A DNA stretch of 45,058 nt from an uncultured Eubacteriales bacterium (GTDB taxonomy: Bacteria; Bacillota; Clostridia; Oscillospirales; CAG-272): the NCBI GenBank assembly GCA_934489945.1, contig CAKSSY010000005.1, positions 1-45,058 on the forward strand, in the 5' to 3' direction. A program made the position numbers and the translations under genes. The notes under the pieces are model-generated. The model ran no database searches, was not told the DNA's origin, and saw nothing but the letters and a program-made list of their open reading frames with translations. Positions 16,649 through 24,890 of the stretch are shown here, piece after piece (the first letter of the stretch is position 1; each line of letters starts with the position of its first letter).

Positions 16649-18914
16649 CGGTTTCGCCGCCTTCTTCCGCCTTTTTCTTGTAGCCGCAATCGGCGTTGTG
16701 ACAGATCAACATTGCACTCTTTCCCTTCTTGCGATAGAGCGGTGCGCCGCACTGCGGGCATTTTTCCGCCACCGGGAGATCCCACGTGGAGAAATCGCAT
16801 TCGGGGTAGCGTTCGCAACTGTAAAACACGCTTTTTCCGCCTTTTCCGAAACGTTTGAGTATCGCGGAACCGCACTTCGGACACGGCACATCCAGTGCCT
16901 CTGCCTTCTGCTTGGTAAATTTGCAGGTCGGGTAGTTGACACAGGCGTAAAAATCACCGTAAGGACCCTTTTTCAGAATCATGTCACCGCCGCACTTTTC
17001 GCACTTGAAATCGGCAATGACCGTTTTTTCTCCCTCTCCCTTTGCCTCAAGAGGCTTGGTGTTTTTGCAGGCAGGGTAGTTGGGGCAAGCGGCAAATTTT
17101 CCAAAGCGACCGCTTTTGACGATCATTCTCGCACCGCATTTTTCGCAGATCATATCGGTCTGCTCTGTGGGAACCTCAACTCCCGCAGAACCGATATGGG
17201 ATTCGGCAGCACTCAGTTCCTCAGAAAAGCCCTTCCAAAAATCGGAAAGAACCGTACCGAGTTCCTCTTTTCCTTTTTCGATCTCATCCAGTTCGGTTTC
17301 GACATCTGCCGTAAACTGGTAATTCACAATGTCGGAGAAGTTCTCCTTCATAATTTTAATCATAACCTCGCCCAGAGAAGTCGGTACAAACGCCTTGTTT
17401 TCCTTGGTCACATAGTTGCGTGCCAGAATGGTGGAAATGGTCGGCGCATAAGTGCCGGGACGCCCGATTCCCTTTTCTTCAAGGAATTTGATCAGAGATG
17501 CCTCGTTATAGCGAGGCGGAGCCTCGGTGAAATGACGTGCAGGTTCAATTTTTTCCTTGTGAAGAACCTGTCCCTCAGCAAGCTCCGGCAGACGAAAATC
17601 CTTCACTTCGCGAATCTCATCTGCGGTCGCGGTACTTTCTTCCTCTGTCTCCTCGTAAACCGCCATATAGCCGCGAAACGCCACCGAGTATCCGCTTGCT
17701 TTGAAAAGATAATCGCCACAAACGACTTCGGTGCTTACGGTATCCAGTTCCGCCGCTTCCATCTGACTGGAGACAAAGCGATCCCAAATCAATTTATAAA
17801 GACGATACTGATCAGTCGTCAAATACTTTTTAATCAACGACGGCTCAATCTCCACACGCGAAGGACGAATCGCCTCGTGTGCGTCCTGTGCGCCTGCGCG
17901 CGACTTGTAAATCCGGGGCGTTGCAGGGCAGAATTTTTCGCCGTACTTTTCTTTAATAAAGGCAAGTGCCTCTGTCTGAGCCGCGGCAGATACTCTTTGA
18001 GAATCGGTACGCATATAGGTGATGAGACCCTGAGTACCGCCGAGTTCGTTGCCGATATGAATTCCTTCGTACAGTTCTTGTGCCACTCTCATAACACGGG
18101 AGGATTGGAAATTCAGCTTGCGGGAACCTTCCTGCTGAAGTGTGGAAGTAGTAAAAGGCGGCATCGGGAGTTTTTTCCGTTTGGAGCGTTTCACGGTACT
18201 CACACGGAAATCCTTATCCGAAAGAGCCTTCAGAATAGCATTTGCTTCCTTTTCATTGGCGATTTTGATTTTGCCGTCGGAACTTCCGTAGAAATGGACC
18301 GGAAATACCTTTCCATCATCCGAAGCAAGAAACGCGTCGATCGTCCAGTATTCCTCCGGCACAAAAGCGCGGATTTCCTCCTCGCGGTCAACAATAATAC
18401 GGGTTGCCGCCGACTGAACACGACCTGCGGAAAGCCCGCTCTTGACATTCTTCCAAAGGAAGGGCGAGAGCTTATATCCGACAATCCGGTCCAGAATCCG
18501 CCGTGCCTGCTGAGCATTCACAAGATTCATGTCAATCGTGCGCGGTTCCTTGATGGCTGCCTTAACAACTCCGGGCGTAATTTCATTAAAGCTCACACGA
18601 AGCGTCTTATCGACCGGAATGCCGAGCGTGGTGGAAAGATGCCATGCAATTGCCTCGCCTTCGCGGTCAGGGTCGGTTGCAAGGTAGACCTTTTTGGCGG
18701 CTTTTGCCTCCTTCCGGATCTCTTTAATCACATCTCCCTTTCCGCGGATGTTGATATAATGCGGTTCAAAACCGTTTTCAATGTCCACGCCGAACGAACT
18801 TTTCGGCAGATCACGGACGTGTCCCTTAGACGCAATAACCTTGTAATTCGAGCCGAGATATTTCTTGATCGGAGCGACCTTGGTCGGTGACTCCACGATC
18901 ACAAGATTGACCAT
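16638..18914 (-). CDS. topA: DNA topoisomerase I (type IA)
   Basis: It relaxes negative supercoils by single-strand passage. The 758-residue protein starts with the Toprim domain (VESPTKVAPI, DPDREGEA at 81-88). The catalytic Tyr is residue 300 in LITYMRTDS. After about residue 590 there are four Cys4 zinc ribbons (CEKCGARM, CEKCGGDM, CPKCGSAI, CPQCGAPL) that bind single-stranded DNA. It follows dprA by about 50 bases in the common dprA-topA order. Confidence 0.97.
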   Translation of the reverse strand: MVNLVIVESPTKVAPIKKYLGSNYKVIASKGHVRDLPKSSFGVDIENGFEPHYINIRGKGDVIKEIRKEAKAAKKVYLATDPDREGEAIAWHLSTTLGIPVDKTLRVSFNEITPGVVKAAIKEPRTIDMNLVNAQQARRILDRIVGYKLSPFLWKNVKSGLSAGRVQSAATRIIVDREEEIRAFVPEEYWTIDAFLASDDGKVFPVHFYGSSDGKIKIANEKEANAILKALSDKDFRVSTVKRSKRKKLPMPPFTTSTLQQEGSRKLNFQSSRVMRVAQELYEGIHIGNELGGTQGLITYMRTDSQRVSAAAQTEALAFIKEKYGEKFCPATPRIYKSRAGAQDAHEAIRPSRVEIEPSLIKKYLTTDQYRLYKLIWDRFVSSQMEAAELDTVSTEVVCGDYLFKASGYSVAFRGYMAVYEETEEESTATADEIREVKDFRLPELAEGQVLHKEKIEPARHFTEAPPRYNEASLIKFLEEKGIGRPGTYAPTISTILARNYVTKENKAFVPTSLGEVMIKIMKENFSDIVNYQFTADVETELDEIEKGKEELGTVLSDFWKGFSEELSAAESHIGSAGVEVPTEQTDMICEKCGARMIVKSGRFGKFAACPNYPACKNTKPLEAKGEGEKTVIADFKCEKCGGDMILKKGPYGDFYACVNYPTCKFTKQKAEALDVPCPKCGSAILKRFGKGGKSVFYSCERYPECDFSTWDLPVAEKCPQCGAPLYRKKGKSAMLICHNADCGYKKKAEEGGETDEG

Positions 18915-18965
18915 TGTACAAAAATCCTTTCCGGTACACCGGCGGCATACCTTAACCGTTTATCT

Positions 18966-20342
18966 TCAACGACGGCAATACAACCCACCCGGGAGAGCAG
19001 AGACCAACCCTGCCACCTCAAGCATGGTGAACGCAATCATGACCTGACTGATTCCGAAACCCGCACGGCACATTTCGTCTGCGCTGACAGGTTCTCCGAG
19101 AGGCATCGCCTCAAAAACGGCACGACAATCCTCCGGCAGACCGGCAAGTCGTTCCGCCGAATGATCAGAAGTGCTTTCTTTTTCTTTCCGTTCCGGGAAT
19201 CCGCTTTCCGGAACATTTTCCGGACTTCTTTCCGATGCGATCGCCTCCCCGAAAATCGGATATTCGGTTTCTCCGCTGAGTTTGCGAACCGTTTCGCCGT
19301 CCACTTGTTTGTTTACATGAAGAACATCAGACAGCGGTCTTTTTCTTTCGTTGGGATTCCATACCGGCACCTCCTCTTCAGAGACACCATGTGCCGCCAT
19401 CTTTCCCCTTGCAAATCCCGCGCACGCCGAAACCCGTTTCGCCTCGGCTGGATTCAAAGAATTGCGATAGAGGTAAGCATATCCCTCCAAAATGTCGGAT
19501 GCCGATGTAACTGCGGCTGCGCCGTCCTTGATAAGGTCATTGGTACCGTCGGCACCCGGCGAACCGACATTTCCCGGAAGTGCAAAAACTTCTCTGCCCT
19601 GCAAAATCGCGTCCCGAGCCGTAATCAGTGCTCCGCTGTGAGCAGGTGCCTCAATCACGACCGTTCCCTGTGAAAGTCCGCTGATAATGCGATTTCGCAT
19701 GGGGAAGGTAAACTTATTCGGTGTCGCAGTCGGTACATATTCCGAAAGAACGACACCTTTCTCCTCAATCTCATGAGCCAAACGCTCATGCTCCGACGGA
19801 TAAACATGATCCACTCCGCTTCCGAGAACCGCCACTGTCACGCCGCCGGCATCCAAGGCACCGCAAGCGGCGGCAGAGTCGATTCCTCTTGCCAAACCGC
19901 TGACAACCACCGCGCCTGCCGAAGCAAGTTCGAATCCCATCCGATAGGCGGCATCGCGTCCGTAAGCCGTCATGCTACGGGTTCCTACCACGCCAATACA
20001 AAGTTTACCCGCAATTTTAGCAATCTGACCTCGCGCATACAATATTATAGGAGGATTTTTCAGATTTGTCAATGGTTTCGGATAATCCTCTTGTCCATAG
20101 CAAAGAATGTTTACACTTTTTTTAACACAATATTCCTCCAGAGAATATGCCGCATCCAGATTTTTGTTCAAAAGACGCTCCACCGTCTTACTGCCGAATT
20201 CCCGTTCCAGTGTTATCAGTTCTTCCGAAGACATTCTGTACAGAACATCCGGAGAACCAAAACGTTCGAGAAGGCTCGTGAAATGCGGATTTCCCTGTCC
20301 GAGGCAAAGAGAGAGCCATAACCAATACAGCGTATGATTCAT
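18966..20342 (-). CDS. dprA: DNA processing protein DprA
   Basis: DprA binds incoming single-stranded DNA and loads RecA during natural transformation, and is widely kept even where competence is unproven. The 458-residue protein is long for the family. It has an N-terminal helical region, the Rossmann core (GVVGTRSMTAYG, VVSGLARGIDSAA, VLGSGVDHVYPSEH), a poorly conserved linker of about 100 residues rich in Glu, Ser and Pro, and a C-terminal winged helix (GEPVSADEMCRAGFGISQVM). It begins 15 bases after the methylase gene and leads the run into topA. Confidence 0.93.
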   Translation of the reverse strand: MNHTLYWLWLSLCLGQGNPHFTSLLERFGSPDVLYRMSSEELITLEREFGSKTVERLLNKNLDAAYSLEEYCVKKSVNILCYGQEDYPKPLTNLKNPPIILYARGQIAKIAGKLCIGVVGTRSMTAYGRDAAYRMGFELASAGAVVVSGLARGIDSAAACGALDAGGVTVAVLGSGVDHVYPSEHERLAHEIEEKGVVLSEYVPTATPNKFTFPMRNRIISGLSQGTVVIEAPAHSGALITARDAILQGREVFALPGNVGSPGADGTNDLIKDGAAAVTSASDILEGYAYLYRNSLNPAEAKRVSACAGFARGKMAAHGVSEEEVPVWNPNERKRPLSDVLHVNKQVDGETVRKLSGETEYPIFGEAIASERSPENVPESGFPERKEKESTSDHSAERLAGLPEDCRAVFEAMPLGEPVSADEMCRAGFGISQVMIAFTMLEVAGLVSALPGGLYCRR

Positions 20343-20357
20343 ATTATCCTCCGCCCA

Positions 20358-21197
20358 TCAAAGTTCCGCGTACAGACTCCAAAGAATCACCGATGCGGCA
20401 ACCGCGGCATTGAGAGACTCGCTGTATGGCTCCATAGGAATAAAAAGACTTCTGTCGCACGCCGCCAGCGTTTCCGGAGAAAGACCGTGTCCCTCATTGC
20501 CGACGATTACACAGTCTCCCCTGCGGAAAACATTCTTGCCCAAAGGCAATGCGGTTCTGTCCAACGCGGCACCGAAAACGCGCCTGTCATACGAGCGAAG
20601 ACATCCGACCGCTTCCCTTATATCCGCAAAAGTTGCCGTCGGCAAACGGAACAAAGCCCCCATCGCCCCACGTACCGTTTTCGGGTTAAAAAGGTCGGCA
20701 CAATCGGAACTGAGAACCAGCAAATCACAACCGAAAGCCAAGGCGCTTCTGAGAATTGTCCCTACATTTCCGGGATCCCGAACCGATTCCAAAAGCAGGA
20801 TTCGCTTTGTCGTATCGCGCCCGATCTCGGAAAGCCTGACCAATGACGGCTCTCCGCGCATCGCGTGAATGGCGGGGCGTTCGGCAACACAAAGGATGCC
20901 CTCGGGAGACTGTTCATCCGAGAGTCGTGAGAAAACGCCGTCCGAAAGAACAGAAACCGAAGCATCGGAGAGCTCTGTCTCACAATCCCGAATAACCGAA
21001 AACCATTTTTCGGAAATCGACTGTTGCAAGAGGATCCTTCGGATTTTCACACCGGATGATACCGCCTCAAGAAAGAGCTTGCCGCCGTCGAAACGAAAAA
21101 GCCCTTCGCTTTCACGTGTCTTACGATTGTCCAATGCGGCGACTGCCGATACAATCTTATTTTGCCTTGAGACGATCACTTCATTGCAAATCGTCAT
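20358..21197 (-). CDS. TrmH/SpoU family RNA methyltransferase
   Basis: The 279-residue protein is a SPOUT-class, SAM-dependent 2'-O-ribose methylase. An N-terminal substrate-binding domain precedes the knotted domain, whose motifs are ESVRDPGNVGTILRSALAFG (motif 1), VIVGNEGHGLSPETL (motif 2) and PMEPYSESLNAAVAASVILW (motif 3). Genes like this following rplT usually act on 23S rRNA. The exact nucleotide cannot be read from sequence. Ribosome site GGAG lies 8 bases before the ATG. Confidence 0.87.
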   Translation of the reverse strand: MTICNEVIVSRQNKIVSAVAALDNRKTRESEGLFRFDGGKLFLEAVSSGVKIRRILLQQSISEKWFSVIRDCETELSDASVSVLSDGVFSRLSDEQSPEGILCVAERPAIHAMRGEPSLVRLSEIGRDTTKRILLLESVRDPGNVGTILRSALAFGCDLLVLSSDCADLFNPKTVRGAMGALFRLPTATFADIREAVGCLRSYDRRVFGAALDRTALPLGKNVFRRGDCVIVGNEGHGLSPETLAACDRSLFIPMEPYSESLNAAVAASVILWSLYAEL

Positions 21198-21221
21198 AAA
21201 AATTCTCCTGATTCCGAATAT

Positions 21222-21252
21222 GACAAAACCCGGCGCACGTCCGGGTTTTGTC
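21222..21252. terminator. Hairpin terminator after rplT
   Basis: GACAAAACCCGG and CCGGGTTTTGTC pair perfectly across a 7-base loop. In the leftward direction the stem's own TTTTGTC gives a modest U-tract after the GC core; rightward it is followed by a run of seven T. It lies between rplT and the methylase gene and may partly separate the two units. Confidence 0.7.
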
Positions 21253-21260
21253 GGATTTTT

Positions 21261-21614
21261 TTACAGAGCAGCCTTTGCCTTTTCCACAAGGGTTGCGAAA
21301 ACTTCTTTGTCAGACACAGCAATCTCAGCAAGCATTTTTCTGTTGAGATCGATTCCCGCCTTCTTCAGACCGTTCATAAATGTAGAGTAGTTCATACCGT
21401 TGACTTTCGCCTGTGCGGAGATACGGGTAATCCAGAGACGGCGGAAATCTCTCTTCTTCATTTTACGACCGGCAAACGCATAGTTACCGCTCTTCATAAC
21501 GGCTTGCTTAGCCATCTTGAAGTGTTTGGATTTTGCACCCCAATAACCCTTTGCAGCCTTCAGAACTTTATTTCTTCTCTTGCGCGTCATCATTGCGCCT
21601 TTAATTCTTGCCAT
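21261..21614 (-). CDS. rplT: 50S ribosomal protein L20 (bL20)
   Basis: The 117-residue basic protein begins ARIKGAMMTRKRRNKVLKAA after Met and has AGRKMKKRDFRRLWI, both standard L20 segments. L20 starts 50S assembly and, in Bacillus, represses its own operon by binding the leader. It follows rpmI with a 28-base gap. The predicted leader hairpin upstream of infC is the likely target of such feedback. Confidence 0.97.
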   Translation of the reverse strand: MARIKGAMMTRKRRNKVLKAAKGYWGAKSKHFKMAKQAVMKSGNYAFAGRKMKKRDFRRLWITRISAQAKVNGMNYSTFMNGLKKAGIDLNRKMLAEIAVSDKEVFATLVEKAKAAL

Positions 21615-21642
21615 TTTCTTATCCTCCTGCTGATATTTCCGA

Positions 21643-21837
21643 TTATTTCTGGATCATTGCCTTGACATTGGCAGCCATTGCGCCGTCAAGATATGCACCG
21701 CTGCGAAGATGTCTCTTGCGCTTTGCGGTCTTGAGACCGAGGTTATGGCGGTGGTGACAATGGTTGATCTTCACCAGTCCGGATCCCGTTAAAGAAAATC
21801 TCTTTGCAGAGGCTCTATGTGTTTTGATCTTTCCCAT
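21643..21837 (-). CDS. rpmI: 50S ribosomal protein L35 (bL35)
   Basis: The 64-residue protein begins MGKIKTHRASAKRFSLTGSG and has the basic HHRHNLGLKTAKRKRHLRS stretch of bL35. The start at 21837 was chosen on family length, with GGAG upstream; the frame stays open 11 codons further without a ribosome site. It is the middle gene of infC-rpmI-rplT. Confidence 0.96.
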   Translation of the reverse strand: MGKIKTHRASAKRFSLTGSGLVKINHCHHRHNLGLKTAKRKRHLRSGAYLDGAMAANVKAMIQK

Positions 21838-21926
21838 TTTGAAAATCTCCTTTTCTGCTGAGCGGTGCATTGCCGCCCGATATTATATCATAAACCGTGC
21901 CAAAGGGCACTGCTCGTTATGAACGA

Positions 21927-22448
21927 TTATTTCTTGACCGGCACAATAATCATGGTCATAAGTCTGCCGTCAAGTACCGGTTTTTTGTCCACGCTTCCGA
22001 ATTCGGCGCACGCCTCTTCAAACTTCGTCATGATGTCCGCCCCCATTGCCAGATGACTCATCTCACGACCGCGGAACCGGAGAACCACTTTGACTTTGTT
22101 GCCGTCGCCGAGGAACCGCACCGCATGTTTCACTTTTGTTTCAAAATCATGCGTGTCAATCCGATAGGAAAGCTGAATTTCCTTGATTTCCACGACCTGC
22201 TGTTTCTTGCGGGCTTCCTTTTCCTTTTTATCGCGTTCAAAACGGTACTTGCCGTAATCCATGATCTTACATACCGGCGGCACTGCCTGCGGTGCCATCA
22301 TCACGAGGTCAAGACCCCCGTCATATGCCAACCTAAGTGCCTCGTCGCTACTCATCACGCCAAGCTGTTCACCGTCCGCACCGACAACGCGGATTTTTTT
22401 CTCCTTAATGTCCTCGTTGATCTGAAAATCCTTCGCGTTACTGATAAT
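21927..22448 (-). CDS. infC: Translation initiation factor IF-3 with a non-AUG start
   Basis: IF-3 binds the 30S subunit, prevents premature subunit joining and rejects non-canonical start codons. The readable protein includes FQINEDIKEKKIRVVG and continues through YDGGLDLVMMAP, VCKIMDYGKYRFE and GREMSHLAMG, which are family landmarks. The normal N-terminus is encoded in frame upstream of the first GTG/ATG pair (22358-22353). The only ribosome site, GGAGGTGTGA, is followed directly by ATT (22448) and ATC (22445), with an in-frame TGA just before. The protein from these codons has 172-173 residues, the usual length. Initiation at AUU or AUC matches the known self-regulation of infC. The choice between the two codons is uncertain. 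Confidence 0.93.
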   Translation of the reverse strand: MISNAKDFQINEDIKEKKIRVVGADGEQLGVMSSDEALRLAYDGGLDLVMMAPQAVPPVCKIMDYGKYRFERDKKEKEARKKQQVVEIKEIQLSYRIDTHDFETKVKHAVRFLGDGNKVKVVLRFRGREMSHLAMGADIMTKFEEACAEFGSVDKKPVLDGRLMTMIIVPVKK

Positions 22449-22602
22449 TCACACCTCCGAATCGGAATTTGCTTAACAAAAAGCACACGGAAGCATCCCA
22501 CTCCGTGTGCACACAAATCTCCTCCCGCGGAGGAAATCCTATCGACCGTATACACAAAACAAGACGCGATACGGTGAGAACGGAGAGTTCTGCTTTCTTT
22601 AC
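22446..22602 (-). ncRNA. infC-operon leader with attenuator, probably L20-responsive
   Basis: The transcript from the promoter at 22609-22637 has a leader of about 155 nt. It contains a small CCTCC/GGAGG hairpin (around 22519-22534) and ends in a strong terminator just before the infC ribosome site. This is the layout of the L20 leader of Bacillus infC-rpmI-rplT operons, where L20 binding favours termination. The layout is seen directly. L20 as ligand is inferred from the operon, because I could not verify the binding-site consensus. Confidence 0.6.
22476..22510 (-). terminator. Intrinsic terminator inside the infC leader
   Basis: On the minus strand GCACACGGA and TCCGTGTGC form a 9-bp perfect stem across a 10-base loop, followed by TTTTTGTT. 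It lies about 30-60 bases upstream of the infC start and 90 bases into the transcript, as expected of an attenuator rather than an end-of-gene terminator. Confidence 0.85.
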
Positions 22603-22608
22603 CAAAGC

Positions 22609-22637
22609 AGTATACCACCTTTTTCTCCGTTTGTCAA
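22609..22637 (-). promoter_or_regulatory. Sigma-A promoter of infC-rpmI-rplT
   Basis: On the minus strand, TTGACA (22637-22632), a 17-base spacer and TATACT (22614-22609) give a near-perfect promoter with a predicted start near 22602. Confidence 0.87.
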
Positions 22638-22721
22638 TAGTTTTTTTGATTTTTTCACAACTTTTCCGAACATTTTCCGATGACGGAACACACCCGTCGG
22701 ATTTTGTCCGATAGCAAAGAT

Positions 22722-22760
22722 GGGGGTGTAAAAAACTCATTTTGAGTTTTTTACACCCCC
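22722..22760. terminator. Long perfect palindrome (family member C)
   Basis: An 18-bp perfect stem, GGGGGTGTAAAAAACTCA with its complement, encloses a 3-base TTT loop. It can serve as a terminator in either direction. It lies between nagA and the infC promoter and closely resembles the palindrome at 24978-25017. See the repeat entries at 22847 and 41337. Confidence 0.7.
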
Positions 22761-22762
22761 GA

Positions 22763-22813
22763 CGACTTTGGTCTTGGTGGCTGAAAGCCGCCATTTTGCC
22801 GCCAAGAAAGTCG
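22763..22813. repeat. Long imperfect hairpin between palindromes
   Basis: CGACTTT-GGT-CTTGGTGGC on the left pairs with GCCGCCAAGAAAGTCG on the right, with one 3-base bulge and one wobble pair. The tip can fold further (GGC TGAAA GCC). It is the second of four hairpins packed into 22722-22919. No coding frame of note covers it. Confidence 0.5.
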
Positions 22814-22846
22814 AAAAAACACAGTCACAGAGGCAAAAACGACCAA

Positions 22847-22919
22847 GATCGCCTCCAAAATGCCGGAATCCCGACCGACATTTTGGGGAAGCTGTTAAAA
22901 ATATCGAGTTTTTTAACAG
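22847..22919 (-). repeat. Two-hairpin intergenic element, copy A
   Basis: Read on the minus strand, this 73-base unit has hairpin I (CTGTTAAAAA...TTTTTAACAG), hairpin II (AAAATGTCGG...CCGGCATTTT) and the tail AGGCGATC. It aligns over its whole length with 41337-41408. The differences are mostly transitions that keep hairpin II paired, and the flanks of hairpin I differ in a compensating way (GAA/TTC here, GGGG/CCCC there). It follows nagA and probably also ends its transcript. Confidence 0.65.
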
Positions 22920-22928
22920 TTTCGATTT

Positions 22929-24077
22929 TTATTTTTGATAGACAACCCGACCGCCAACCACCGTGGCAAGAACCTCAAACGAAGGACTCACCACGGCAAA
23001 ATCCGCCCGCCTGCCGGGGGCAATACTGCCGATTTCCTCCGCCAATCCGAGATTCAGAGCGGGATTGTAGGACGCGGCATCAATGGCATCCCCGATCGGC
23101 ACGCCAACCTTTTGAACAAGATTCCGAACCGCATCGTTCATATGTAAAACACTGCCGGCAAGTGTGCTGTCTGCAAGACGTGCCTCGCCGTTTTTCACAT
23201 ACACCGTCTGCCCGCCAAGTTCGGAAATACCGTCTCCGAGTCCCTTGGCGCGAATCGCGTCGGTAATAAGAACCACCTTGTTCCGTGGCTTGTTCTTTAT
23301 CAGCAACCGCATGGCAGGAACGCTGACATGAATTGTGTCACAGATCAATTCGGCAAAGAGTCTGTCATCCAACATGGCGGCACCTGCCACACCGAAATTG
23401 CGGTGATGAACGCCCGACTGGGCATTGTAAGTGTGCGTCACCGAAGAAAGTCCCGCGTCAACGGCTTCCTCCACCCGAGCAAAGTCCGCCCCGCTGTGAC
23501 CGACTGCGGCAACAATTCCGTTTGCCGCAAGAAACCTGGTCAATTTGTCTCCGGCATCTTCCTCCGGTGCCAGTGTCACCATACGGACAACACCGCCGGC
23601 TGCCCTTTGATACGCTTCCAATACCGATATGTCGGGCACGGCAACAAATTCCTCTTTCTGTGCTCCGCGATACCCGCCGGAGATAAACGGTCCTTCCAGA
23701 TGCGCGCCCAAAAGGCGTGCACCGTTGTTTTCCCGTTTCATAACCTCTCCGACCGTCCGCAATGCGGCGGTGATGGCATCCCGACTCTGAGTCATAGTCG
23801 TGGCAAGGAAGGAGGTCGTTCCCTCCTTCGCAATCGTCCTTGCCATTGTGTCAAGAGCCTCCGGTGTTGCATCCATGACATCGGCTCCCCCCGCCCCGTG
23901 GATATGCTCGTCCACAAAACCGGGAAGCAGCCACGCATCCTCCGGCACCTCGGGCAAATTCCCGTCCGGCAAAACCTCTCCGCCAAGTGCCGCAATACGA
24001 CCGTTTTCTATCCCGACGGATGTTTTGACAAATCCCACCCCCCGCACATACGCGCGGACATTCCGAAAGCCTCTCAT
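22929..24077 (-). CDS. nagA: N-acetylglucosamine-6-phosphate deacetylase
   Basis: NagA removes acetate from GlcNAc-6-P to give GlcN-6-P in amino sugar catabolism and wall recycling. The 382-residue amidohydrolase has the metal motif HIH at 58-60, Glu128 in GAHLEGPF, His194 in VGHSG, His215 in THTYNAQSG (usually THLFNAM) and the catalytic Asp273 in LITDAIRAKG. The start at 24077 follows AAGGAG by 8 bases; the frame is open a further 66 codons into nagB and was not used. Only 4 bases separate it from nagB. Confidence 0.94.
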   Translation of the reverse strand: MRGFRNVRAYVRGVGFVKTSVGIENGRIAALGGEVLPDGNLPEVPEDAWLLPGFVDEHIHGAGGADVMDATPEALDTMARTIAKEGTTSFLATTMTQSRDAITAALRTVGEVMKRENNGARLLGAHLEGPFISGGYRGAQKEEFVAVPDISVLEAYQRAAGGVVRMVTLAPEEDAGDKLTRFLAANGIVAAVGHSGADFARVEEAVDAGLSSVTHTYNAQSGVHHRNFGVAGAAMLDDRLFAELICDTIHVSVPAMRLLIKNKPRNKVVLITDAIRAKGLGDGISELGGQTVYVKNGEARLADSTLAGSVLHMNDAVRNLVQKVGVPIGDAIDAASYNPALNLGLAEEIGSIAPGRRADFAVVSPSFEVLATVVGGRVVYQK

Positions 24078-24081
24078 GATC

Positions 24082-24795
24082 TTACTCCTTGCTGTAGATA
24101 ACCGTGAGATCGGGATGAAGCTGGAGAATGGATGCCGGGATTTCGGGAGAAATCGGACCGTGAAATGCCCGTTCCAGAATTTCCCGTTTTGCCTCGCCGT
24201 TCGCCACCAAAAGAATCTTTCTTGCCTGCATGATAGAAACCATCCCCATCGTAACCGCGCGGCGCGGTACCTCATCGGAACTGTTGAAAAAGCGGGAGTT
24301 TGCCTCTATGGTCGACGGTGCCAGTTCCACCACGTGCGTGTTTTTGACAAAGCAACCACCCGGCTCATTGAAACCGATATGCCCGTCAAGTCCGATACCG
24401 AGAAGCTGAACATCAATTCCGCCGAGCGAAGCAATACGGGCATCGTAAGCGGCGCACTCCGAGTCAAAGTCCTTTGCACAACCGTTCGGCACGAAGGTAT
24501 TCTCCGGACGAATATTGATGTGGTCAAAGAACTGTTTCTGCATAAAGTACCGATAGCTTTGCGGATGACTTCCGTCAAGACCTACATATTCGTCAAGATT
24601 GACAGAGATCACACGACTGAAATCCACATCTCCCTTGCCATACCAATCAATCAGTTGCCGATAAATGCCGATCGGAGAAGAACCCGTGGCAAGACCGAGT
24701 ACGCAATCCGGTTTCAGGATCACCTGTGCGGAAAGAATATTCGCCGCCTGACGGCTGAGTTTGCTGTAAGTATCCACCACAATGAAATTGGTCAT
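24082..24795 (-). CDS. nagB: Glucosamine-6-phosphate deaminase
   Basis: NagB converts GlcN-6-P to fructose-6-P and ammonia, feeding amino sugars into glycolysis. The 237-residue protein has LGLATGSSPIGIY, the catalytic NLDEYVGL (Asp68) and GIGLDGHIGFNEPG (Asp137, His139). The start at 24795 was chosen because MTNFIVVDTYSKLSRQAA aligns with the family N-terminus and because the promoter start lies near 24884. In-frame ATGs at 24867 and 24879 would leave almost no leader. The ribosome site at 24795 is weak, so the start is moderately certain. Confidence 0.94.
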   Translation of the reverse strand: MTNFIVVDTYSKLSRQAANILSAQVILKPDCVLGLATGSSPIGIYRQLIDWYGKGDVDFSRVISVNLDEYVGLDGSHPQSYRYFMQKQFFDHINIRPENTFVPNGCAKDFDSECAAYDARIASLGGIDVQLLGIGLDGHIGFNEPGGCFVKNTHVVELAPSTIEANSRFFNSSDEVPRRAVTMGMVSIMQARKILLVANGEAKREILERAFHGPISPEIPASILQLHPDLTVIYSKE

Positions 24796-24890
24796 GGAAA
24801 CACACTGCCTTTCTGCCGGTCGCCCGGCGAAAAATTGTCTGAAATCCTTGTCGGAAACGTCAATCATCAAATCCGACAAAATCTGTTTTT

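Noticed and set aside
16698..18890. 730-codon open frame on the plus strand over topA
   Set aside because: It is the complement of topA with all motifs on the other strand. Biased codon usage keeps it open.
24078..24275. N-terminal extension of NagA into nagB
   Set aside because: The extra 66 codons overlap nagB and are rich in Arg and Trp without family similarity. The ATG at 24077 has a good ribosome site.
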